Part shown: positions 6,628-13,280 of the stretch, piece by piece
How the letters are laid out: every line of letters starts with the position of its first letter
How positions within the stretch are numbered: the first letter of the stretch is position 1
From: JASFRS01 sp050114795
GTDB lineage: Bacteria > Pseudomonadota > Alphaproteobacteria > Sphingomonadales > CAKZYD01
NCBI GenBank assembly: GCA_050114795.1
Contig: JASFRS010000019.1
Coordinates: 1 to 21,252, forward strand
Direction: 5' to 3'
Length of the DNA stretch: 21,252 bases
Notes under the pieces: model-generated
What the model was told of the DNA's origin: nothing
Database searches by the model: none
The model's input: only the letters and a program-made list of their open reading frames with translations
Translations under genes and position numbers: made by a program

Positions 6628-8760
6628 TTATAGCGCCCGTTTTAATCGCCGCCGTTCAGTAAGGCTCTGCAGTGCGCCGATAAATGCGCTGCGCAAAGCC
6701 GCTTTTAAACGGTCCCATATGTGCGGATTGTGAATGATGTTTGTCTTATAAAAATTGGGGCAAAGTATAGCTGCATGGGCGACTTCCCCACAATGCCCAC
6801 AACCTACGCAATGGTCATCAACTTTCGCCTTGGGATGGCTGCGAAGTGGGTCCGTGGACTCTGTTAAAGTCAGTGAAGGACACCCCGATAAACGCATGCA
6901 GCTATGGTCACCCGTGCAGCTTTCTTCATCAATGCCAAAGCGAGAGGCTATGACACGCTCCCCGGCATTTTTTGCGTGCGACAGTAGGGGGCGAATGCGC
7001 CGCTGTTTGTTCAGCATGCATTCGCCTTCCGCCACAATGACTTTAGGCCCCTTGGTTTTTGATGTGATAGCGTCTTTCAGCGCATCGCGCATCGCTGTCA
7101 CATCATAGCTGCGTATGGTTCGCAAAGAGCGCACGCCCATGCCTTTTAAGGCTTTTTGAATACTGTGTTTTGTGGATTTGGTCGGGTTTGTGAAACGTGA
7201 GGACAGCAGGTCCTGACCGCCCGTCGCGGCGCTGTAATTATTATCCACAATCACCAACACATTGTCGGATTGGTTAAATACAGCGTTACCAACACCGGAC
7301 GTCAGACCATTATGCCAAAAGCCGCCATCGCCCATGACGGCAACGGCACGTTTGTCGGCTTCACCTGCGAAAGCTGCAGCACCCGCCATGCCAAGTCCGT
7401 ACCCCATGGTCGTATTGCCAATATTAAATGGCGGCAGGATTGAAAAAAGATGGCATCCGATATCACATGACATATGGAAGGGGCCAATGTCCCGTTCCAC
7501 CAGCTTCATTGCTGTGAATATGGGGCGTTCGGGGCAGCCGATACAAAAACCTGCGGGTCGCGCAGGCAGGGTCTCAAGAAGCTCTTTTTCCACCTCGGGG
7601 TGATTGAGTGCTTTATAATCCTGCAATGCATTCGGTGCATTGCGTTTGAAAAACTCTAATGCGCCATTCTGTAGGGCATCAGTCGTATATTCTCCGGCCC
7701 AGGGGAAAACGTCCTTACCATGCAGCGTCGTCTGCAAATCATGTTTGCGCAGGATTTGGCTAATGGCTTGTTCGATAAAATCCGGTTGCCCTTCTTCAAC
7801 AAGCAAAACAGCTTTCTTGTCAGCGCAAAACCCAGCAACCTCCTCATCCACTAACGGGTAAGTGACATTAAGCACATAAATGGGAATGTCCGTATTCCCA
7901 TAACAGTCGCTCAACCCCAAAAGTTCGAGCGCGCGAATGAGGTTATTGTAAAGCCCGCCTTGAACAATAATGCCAGTGTCACCAGCATCGCCGCCAAGGA
8001 ATTCGTTCAGTTTGTGGGTTTTGATAAAGTCCAAAGCCTTCGGCAAGCGCTCGCGGATCTTCTCCTGCTCATGAAGGAAATTCGCAGGGGGTAATACAAT
8101 CCGGTTGGTATCTCGAACCGGGTTTTCCAAAGCTTCTTTTACAGTGAATTCAGGGCGTTTATTGTCTTTCGCAGTAAAATGGCCATAGACATGGCAGGCG
8201 CGGATGCGCAATTCCAGCATGACAGGTGTCTGACTGGCCTCAGAAAGCTGGAAGCCATTTTCTACCGCCTCAACGATGCTGGTCAAATTGGGGCGTGGAT
8301 CAAGCAGCCACATCTGAGATTTCATAGCAAAGCTGTGGCTGCGCTCCTGCATGATTGAGGAACCTTCGCCATAATCCTCACCAACGATGACTAAAGCCCC
8401 GCCTGTCACGCCGCCTGATGCCACATTGGCTAAGGCGTCAGAGGCCACATTGGTGCCAACCGTTGATTTCCAGGTCACAGCACCGCGTAATGGATAATTG
8501 ACGGATGCTGCCAGCATGGCTGCCGCGGACGCTTCGGATGCAGAGGCTTCAAAATGAACGCCTAGCTCACCCAAGATTTCCTGCGCATCAGAGAGAACGT
8601 CCATCAAATGAGATATGGGCGCGCCTTGATAACCGCCTACATAGGAAACACTGGATTGGAGAAGAGCTTTGGTGACTGCTAAAATGCCTTCACCCGCAAA
8701 GTCTTCCCCGTTGCCTAAACGGAGTTTTTTAACCTGTTCTTTGAAACTGCGTTCGGCCAT
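6628..8760 (-). CDS. iorA: indolepyruvate oxidoreductase subunit alpha (TPP and Fe-S)
   Basis: The 710-residue subunit has an N-terminal pyrimidine-binding domain (YVGGYQGAPISHLMDVL), the C406-x2-C409 PERP signature, and the TPP-binding motif G477-D-G-G running to N507-N508. The C-terminal Fe-S module has C615, C621 and C627-P, then C651-x2-C-x2-C657-x9-C667-P, a standard [4Fe-4S] arrangement. The enzyme converts an aryl 2-oxo acid plus CoA to aryl-acyl-CoA, CO2 and reduced carrier (ferredoxin in archaea). No ferredoxin gene is nearby, so the electron acceptor is open. A ribosome site (AAGGA) precedes the ATG, 12 bases after the cyclase-family gene. Place in the operon suggests a substrate such as isatinate or indolepyruvate; the sequence does not decide. 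Confidence 0.93.
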   Translation of the reverse strand: MAERSFKEQVKKLRLGNGEDFAGEGILAVTKALLQSSVSYVGGYQGAPISHLMDVLSDAQEILGELGVHFEASASEASAAAMLAASVNYPLRGAVTWKSTVGTNVASDALANVASGGVTGGALVIVGEDYGEGSSIMQERSHSFAMKSQMWLLDPRPNLTSIVEAVENGFQLSEASQTPVMLELRIRACHVYGHFTAKDNKRPEFTVKEALENPVRDTNRIVLPPANFLHEQEKIRERLPKALDFIKTHKLNEFLGGDAGDTGIIVQGGLYNNLIRALELLGLSDCYGNTDIPIYVLNVTYPLVDEEVAGFCADKKAVLLVEEGQPDFIEQAISQILRKHDLQTTLHGKDVFPWAGEYTTDALQNGALEFFKRNAPNALQDYKALNHPEVEKELLETLPARPAGFCIGCPERPIFTAMKLVERDIGPFHMSCDIGCHLFSILPPFNIGNTTMGYGLGMAGAAAFAGEADKRAVAVMGDGGFWHNGLTSGVGNAVFNQSDNVLVIVDNNYSAATGGQDLLSSRFTNPTKSTKHSIQKALKGMGVRSLRTIRSYDVTAMRDALKDAITSKTKGPKVIVAEGECMLNKQRRIRPLLSHAKNAGERVIASRFGIDEESCTGDHSCMRLSGCPSLTLTESTDPLRSHPKAKVDDHCVGCGHCGEVAHAAILCPNFYKTNIIHNPHIWDRLKAALRSAFIGALQSLTERRRLKRAL

Positions 8761-8772
8761 TGGCTGATATCC

Positions 8773-9567
8773 TTAAGCCGGGACCAAAGCGATGACACGC
8801 AGTGGACTGCCGGACCCATTTTCAAGCTTCAATGGCGTTGCAATGATAATTGCGCCTCTGGCCGGAAGTTGATCCAGGTTTGTCATGCATTGCAGTCCAT
8901 ATTTACCCGCACCATGCATGAAATAGTGACAGGGATATTGCGGTTCAAACAAAAAGGCCTGCCCTGCATCCGTGCCGATAGTCTCCGTACCAAAACCCAA
9001 GACATCACGCTCTTCAATCAGCCATTTTACGGCTTCGGTGTCAGGCCCGGGGCTGTGGGCGCCATCGTCCTGCATATTGGTGAAATTGTTTGGGTCCGCT
9101 ACATGACGCCAATCAGAACGTAAAAAGACCCAGGATCCGGCTTCGATTTTGCCATGCTCGGCTTCCCAATTCTCAAGAAATGCGCGGGTCAAAATAAAGC
9201 CCTTGTCCTTAGCGACCTCCTTTGAACAGTCAATGACATTAACTGGGGCGATAAAATGCTCAATCGGCATGGTATCAACTGAATTATTGGGTAAATCCTT
9301 ACCGCTAATCCAATGAATGGGCGCATCAAAATGTGTGCCGGTATGTTCACTCAAAGTGAAGTTATTCCAATACCAAGCTGGCCCCCTCTCATCATAACGA
9401 GAGATGGTTTCCGATTTAAATGGTGAGGCCTGTGCAAATTCCTCAGGTAATTGAATGATGGGATAATCGGGGGTCAATGTCTCAGTTAAGTCAACAAATT
9501 TTACCGCACCTGAGGTGATACTACCCATCAATCCATCCAGGCTTTGGTTACTTCTTATTGCGTCCAT
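8773..9567 (-). CDS. cyclase-family metal-dependent hydrolase (isatin hydrolase-like)
   Basis: This 264-residue cytosolic hydrolase of the cyclase/kynurenine formamidase superfamily carries the motif H75-T-G-T-H79-F-D81-A-P-I-H85, whose His and Asp residues bind the divalent metal (Mn or Zn). Other typical blocks are KFVDLTETLTPDYPI, GSWVFLRSDW and TIGTDAG. Family members open ring amides or cleave N-formyl amides: kynurenine formamidases (about 210 residues) and isatin hydrolases (about 260 residues). The length and the presence of IorAB and an aminobenzoyl-CoA-type oxygenase favour an isatin hydrolase-like role, giving isatinate. This is inference. GAGGGGA before the ATG is a good ribosome site. 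A 70-base gap separates it from the RidA gene, the widest in the operon. Confidence 0.8.
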   Translation of the reverse strand: MDAIRSNQSLDGLMGSITSGAVKFVDLTETLTPDYPIIQLPEEFAQASPFKSETISRYDERGPAWYWNNFTLSEHTGTHFDAPIHWISGKDLPNNSVDTMPIEHFIAPVNVIDCSKEVAKDKGFILTRAFLENWEAEHGKIEAGSWVFLRSDWRHVADPNNFTNMQDDGAHSPGPDTEAVKWLIEERDVLGFGTETIGTDAGQAFLFEPQYPCHYFMHGAGKYGLQCMTNLDQLPARGAIIIATPLKLENGSGSPLRVIALVPA

Positions 9568-9637
9568 TGATTTTCCCCTCTGTTTCTATTCCGGTTATGG
9601 GATGATGACTAAAACTCTCAGCACATTTTTCTCAAAC

Positions 9638-10030
9638 TCAATTCGGTAGGACTGCCGTCACTTCGATTTCCAACAAGGCTTGTTTTTCAACCAGTTCCTG
9701 AACACCAATGACAGACATGACTGGAAAATGCTTCCCCATATGGCGGCGATAGGCTGAACCGATTTCTTTGCCCATTTGGCGATAGGCGTCCATATCCGTA
9801 ACATACCAGGTCATCCGTGTGATGTGTTCGGCTTTGGCTCCAGCTTCATCCAGCAAGGCTATGATGTTTTTCATGACCTGTTCAAATTGGCCCGGTAAAT
9901 CTGAATGCTCGAATTGCTGCTCGGCATTCCATCCGATTTGACCGGCTAGGAATATTGTTTTGCCTTCAGCTTCAATGGCATTGGAATAGCCTTTAGGCCG
10001 CAACCAGTGCTGCGGCTGAAAAATACGCAT
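9638..10030 (-). CDS. RidA-family protein lacking the catalytic arginine
   Basis: This 130-residue single-domain protein of the RidA/YjgF/YER057c family shows KTIFLAGQIGWN, FEQVMKNIIALLDEAGAKAEHITRMTWYVTD and the C-terminal LLEIEVTAVLP. In active RidA the segment PARS carries the Arg (105 in E. coli) that holds the carboxylate of the imine substrate. Here the matching segment is P-V-M105-S, so ordinary 2-aminoacrylate deaminase activity is unlikely. Similar proteins are found beside aromatic-CoA degradation genes, where an aminated cyclohexene-type intermediate would need hydrolysis of an enamine or imine. The gene starts four bases after the acyl-CoA dehydrogenase stop, with AGGG as ribosome site inside that gene's end. 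Confidence 0.88.
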   Translation of the reverse strand: MRIFQPQHWLRPKGYSNAIEAEGKTIFLAGQIGWNAEQQFEHSDLPGQFEQVMKNIIALLDEAGAKAEHITRMTWYVTDMDAYRQMGKEIGSAYRRHMGKHFPVMSVIGVQELVEKQALLEIEVTAVLPN

Positions 10031-10034
10031 TTCT

Positions 10035-11219
10035 TTAACCCTTCAATTGACCCGAATGGGTCGTAAGCAATTGTCGTGCAATGATAATCTTTTGTACTTC
10101 GCTTGCCCCTTCATATATGCGAAGGGCACGAATTTCACGATATAATTGCTCAACCATTTCCCCCGATACTACACCTTGCCCGCCAAAGAATTGAAGGGCT
10201 TTGTCTATCACTTTTTGTGCACTTTCCGTGGCGTGATATTTGGCCATGGCGGCTTCACGCGTCACGCGTTCCTGCCCCATATCCTTTGCCCATGCCGCAC
10301 GAAAGACAAGGAGCGCCGCCATATCCACATCAAGCGCCATTTCCGCTAAAGCACCTTGCGTCATTTGCATATCTGATAGTGGCGCGCCAAAAAGCTGTCG
10401 AGTGGTTGTCCGGTTCAAAGCCTCATCCAGGGCGCGGCGCGCAAAGCCTAAAGCGGCGGCGCCTACTGTCGAACGGAATATGTCCAGCGTTGCCATGGCA
10501 ATTCTAAAGCCGTCCCCATTGCTTCCGATTTGCGCGGATTTTGGCACAAAGCAATTTTCAAAACGCAAGGTCGCAAGCGGATGAGGGGCGATGACATCAA
10601 TGCGCTCGGCAATAGACAAGCCATCTGTATTAGCATCCACTATGAAGGCGGAAAGGCCTTTGGCTCCCGGTGCACCTCCCGTGCGGGCAAAGACCACATA
10701 GAAATCTGCGATGCCGCCGTTCGATATCCAGGTTTTTTCGCCGTTTAAGAGAAAGCCGTCTTCTGTTTCTTCGGCAGTGGTGGCGAGGGCGGCAACATCA
10801 GAGCCTGCCTCTTTCTCAGACAAAGCAAAAGCTGCAATCTTTTGTCCTGTTGCAACAGCCGGCAAATAAGCTTGTTTCTGAGCTTCTGTACCAAAAACGC
10901 TAATGGCACCGGAACCAAGACCCTGCATCGCAAAGGTGAAATCCGCGAGGCCGCTGTGATAAGCAAGCCCCTCACGCATGAGACACAGGCTACGCACATC
11001 CAGATTGTCATTCGCACCGCCATAAGCGGCGGGGACACAATGTTGAAGCCAACCCGCATCACCTAAGGTTTTGACTAAATCCCGGCACGTCTGGTCCACA
11101 TCCTGATGATGTCCATCCCATAGGTCTTCTTTTTGGCCCGCCCAGGCTTCAAACTTCTGTTTTAAAGACCGGTGCTCATCATCTAAAAACGGCCATGTCA
11201 AATAGCTTTGATCCGCCAT
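10035..11219 (-). CDS. acyl-CoA dehydrogenase family protein
   Basis: This FAD-dependent enzyme of 394 residues has the normal three-domain layout: an N-terminal helical domain, a middle beta domain with FALSEKEAGSDVAALATTAE and KTWISNGGIADFYVVFARTGG (flavin and substrate contacts), and a C-terminal helical domain with FFGGQGVVSGEMVEQLYREIRALRIYEGASEVQ in parts. Glu370 in RIYEG is at the position of the catalytic base of short- and medium-chain enzymes. The start ATG is 11217-11219, preceded by GGAG; a longer frame to 11327 only overlaps the crotonase gene. In this operon it probably oxidises a cyclic or ring-opened CoA ester made by the two-domain flavoenzyme. The precise substrate is not readable from sequence. 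Confidence 0.92.
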   Translation of the reverse strand: MADQSYLTWPFLDDEHRSLKQKFEAWAGQKEDLWDGHHQDVDQTCRDLVKTLGDAGWLQHCVPAAYGGANDNLDVRSLCLMREGLAYHSGLADFTFAMQGLGSGAISVFGTEAQKQAYLPAVATGQKIAAFALSEKEAGSDVAALATTAEETEDGFLLNGEKTWISNGGIADFYVVFARTGGAPGAKGLSAFIVDANTDGLSIAERIDVIAPHPLATLRFENCFVPKSAQIGSNGDGFRIAMATLDIFRSTVGAAALGFARRALDEALNRTTTRQLFGAPLSDMQMTQGALAEMALDVDMAALLVFRAAWAKDMGQERVTREAAMAKYHATESAQKVIDKALQFFGGQGVVSGEMVEQLYREIRALRIYEGASEVQKIIIARQLLTTHSGQLKG

Positions 11220-11220
11220 T

Positions 11221-12036
11221 TTAATCTCCTTCAAACTTTGGAGTTTGTTTGGCGACAAAAGCGTTGTAAGCGCGTTTGAAATCCTGTGTCTGCATGCAGA
11301 TAGCTTGGGCTTGGGCCTCAGCTTCAATGGCCGTGTCCAAGCTCATGTCCCATTCGATATTAAGTTGGTTTTTCGTCATGCCATGAGCGAAATTTGGTCC
11401 ATCTGCTAGAGCTTTAGCGCTGGAGATGGCTTCATCCAATACTTTATCTTCAGCGCATAAGCTATTGAAGAAACCCCATTTTTCAGCTTCCTCGCCAGAT
11501 ATGGAACGGCCTGTGAACAAAAGTTCTGATGCGCGGCCCTGGCCAATGATACGGGGCAGAATGGCACAGGCCCCCATATCGCACCCGGCCAAACCCACAC
11601 GTGTGAACAAAAAGGCGGTTTTGGACCGAGCCGTGCCAAAGCGCATGTCCGACGCCATGGCGATGATGGCGCCAGCGCCAACGCAAATACCATCAATAGC
11701 TGCAATGACAGGTTGAGGGCAGCCGCGCATGGCTTTAACGAGGTCGCCAGTCATGCGTGTAAATTCAAGCAGCCCAGGCATGTCCATTTTCGTTAAAGGC
11801 CCTATGATTTCATGAACGTCCCCGCCAGAGCAAAAATTCTCACCGGAGCCTGAAATCACAAGCGCCTTAACGGTTGTATCCCGTTTGAGCGTGAGAAATA
11901 AGTCTCTTAACTCCGCATAGCTTTCAAATGTCAGCGGGTTTTTACGCTCAGGCCGATTGAGCTCGATATGGCCTACGCCCTCATTAAAAGACCAGTTAAA
12001 ATGCTGGGGCGTAAATGTGTTGGGCTGGAATGTCAT
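11221..12036 (-). CDS. enoyl-CoA hydratase/isomerase-family (crotonase) protein
   Basis: This 271-residue protein has the crotonase fold: HIELNRPERKNPLTFESY at the start, the oxyanion-hole block LVISGSGENFCSGGDVHEI, and VIAAIDGICVGAGAIIAMASD. The two catalytic Glu residues of true enoyl-CoA hydratases align with Thr145/Arg146 (lost) and Glu171 (kept). The segment G-C-D153-M-G-A-C before LPRIIG puts an Asp where 4-chlorobenzoyl-CoA dehalogenase has its nucleophile, judged by counting back from the shared L-x-R-I-[IV]-G. The reaction may therefore be hydrolytic or ring-opening rather than simple hydration. The ATG follows the MarR stop with no gap, and the stop lies one base before the dehydrogenase start. 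Confidence 0.9.
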   Translation of the reverse strand: MTFQPNTFTPQHFNWSFNEGVGHIELNRPERKNPLTFESYAELRDLFLTLKRDTTVKALVISGSGENFCSGGDVHEIIGPLTKMDMPGLLEFTRMTGDLVKAMRGCPQPVIAAIDGICVGAGAIIAMASDMRFGTARSKTAFLFTRVGLAGCDMGACAILPRIIGQGRASELLFTGRSISGEEAEKWGFFNSLCAEDKVLDEAISSAKALADGPNFAHGMTKNQLNIEWDMSLDTAIEAEAQAQAICMQTQDFKRAYNAFVAKQTPKFEGD

Positions 12037-12537
12037 CTACATCCGCCTTTCGCTGTGTTCAATAGAGGTCCGTAACCGGGCCAACATATTCATTAATTGC
12101 TCTATTTCCTCGGTATTTAATTCGCTGAACATATGGTCCACCCAGTCTTCATGGATGCGTGCCATTTGGGAAAATTCTTCAACCCCTTTTTGCGATAAGC
12201 GAACCCTGGCCGTACGTCGATCTTTAGGGTCGATTTCCTTAATAAGAAGCCCATCGTTAATCAGGCGATTTACAACGCCTGTGACATTGCCATTAGAAAC
12301 CATGAGCGTTTCGGACATTTCACCCATGGTTAAACCATCGCGCTTGCGTTCCAAAGCCGCGAGCACATCAAAGCGCGGCAATGTGATATCAAATTCGCGA
12401 GATAGCCGGTTGCGAATGCGCTTTTCAATCACTGTCGAGCAGGATAATAGCCTCAGCCATAAACGTAGGGATTGTTTGGAGTGGGGGGCACCGCCAAGTT
12501 TTTCTCTAATTTCTACGATGTCCTTATCGACACTCAC
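12037..12537 (-). CDS. MarR-family transcriptional regulator
   Basis: This winged helix-turn-helix dimer of about 166 residues shows LPRFDVLAALERKRDGLTMGEMSE, the recognition helix MVSNGNVTGVVNRLINDGLL, and the wing DPKDRRTARVRLSQKG (the DRR motif). MarR proteins usually repress catabolic operons and are released by the substrate or its CoA ester. Its place inside the operon points to control of the same operon through the site at 15639-15656. The start is GTG at 12535-12537: GGAG lies seven bases before it, and it overlaps the stop of the SDR gene by four bases. The frame open to 12606 lies inside the SDR gene and has no ribosome site. Confidence 0.9.
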   Translation of the reverse strand: MSVDKDIVEIREKLGGAPHSKQSLRLWLRLLSCSTVIEKRIRNRLSREFDITLPRFDVLAALERKRDGLTMGEMSETLMVSNGNVTGVVNRLINDGLLIKEIDPKDRRTARVRLSQKGVEEFSQMARIHEDWVDHMFSELNTEEIEQLMNMLARLRTSIEHSERRM

Positions 12538-13271
12538 ATTATTTCTCCACCAGCGATAACAATAGCCTGGCCTGTTATAGACCGGGTCGCATCTGAGATT
12601 AACCACAATACGGTTGAAGCGATTTCATCGGGATCGATTAATCGCCCTTGGGGGTTGTTTTTTTCGAAATGTGCTAATGCTTTGTCTTTGCCGCGCCCCG
12701 TTTTGGCTGCGATTTCATCCACAGCACGATCGATGATAGCGGTTTTGCTATAGCCCGGGCAAATGGCATTAACTGTTACTGGAGTTTTTGCCAGCTCCAG
12801 TGCGAGTGCTCGGGTCATGCCCAGCAAGGCATGTTTGGCAGCCACATAGGGTGCAACATAGGCATAGCCCTTTAGCGATGCCGTGGATGCAATATTGATA
12901 ATGCGTCCACTTGCATCTGTTTTTATCTGGTCAAGGCAAGCGTTAATGCAGGATACTGCGCCCAGCAGATTGACATCCAAAGCATCCTGCCATTGTTCTT
13001 TTGAGAATTTTTGAAATGCGGCTGTTTCTACAGCACCCGCATTGTTAATCAGAATTGAAACAGGCGGAAGTGCGTTAAAGGCTTGGGAGACCTGCATGTC
13101 ATCGGTGATATCACATTGCGCAATGCGCACCTTCGGCATCTGTTTTCTTGCCGCTACCAGTTTTTCCATGTCGCGGCCTATAAGGCTCAACTCATAGCCT
13201 TTTTCATATAAGGATTCGGCAATTGCTAAGCCAATACCTGACCCGCCACCCGTTATGACTGCGTGCTGCAT
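12534..13271 (-). CDS. SDR-family NAD(P)-dependent oxidoreductase
   Basis: This classical short-chain dehydrogenase of 245 residues has the cofactor motif T-G-G-G-S-G-I-G near residue 7, INNAG at 75-79, and catalytic Ser129, Tyr142 and Lys146 (YVAAK). It ends in the usual ITGQAIVIAGG. Such enzymes oxidise or reduce a hydroxy/keto group. In this operon it is the natural candidate for a 3-hydroxyacyl-CoA or ring-alcohol dehydrogenase acting after the two-domain flavoenzyme. The start is ATG 13269-13271 with AGGTGG five bases before it; a GTG at 13280 would add three residues and destroy that spacing. It lies nine bases after the oxygenase stop and overlaps the MarR start. Confidence 0.92.
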   Translation of the reverse strand: MQHAVITGGGSGIGLAIAESLYEKGYELSLIGRDMEKLVAARKQMPKVRIAQCDITDDMQVSQAFNALPPVSILINNAGAVETAAFQKFSKEQWQDALDVNLLGAVSCINACLDQIKTDASGRIINIASTASLKGYAYVAPYVAAKHALLGMTRALALELAKTPVTVNAICPGYSKTAIIDRAVDEIAAKTGRGKDKALAHFEKNNPQGRLIDPDEIASTVLWLISDATRSITGQAIVIAGGEIM

Positions 13272-13280
13272 AGCCACCAC

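Noticed and set aside
8773..9567. Kynurenine formamidase as the firm call for the cyclase-family gene
   Set aside because: The motif is shared, but the protein is longer than typical KynB and no kynureninase or tryptophan dioxygenase is present, so only the superfamily is certain.
11220..11327. Upstream extension of the acyl-CoA dehydrogenase frame
   Set aside because: It lies inside the crotonase gene, has no family similarity, and the ATG at 11219 has a GGAG site.
12538..12606. Upstream extension of the MarR frame
   Set aside because: It overlaps conserved SDR sequence; the Cys/Trp-rich translation is not like MarR, and GTG 12537 has a good ribosome site.
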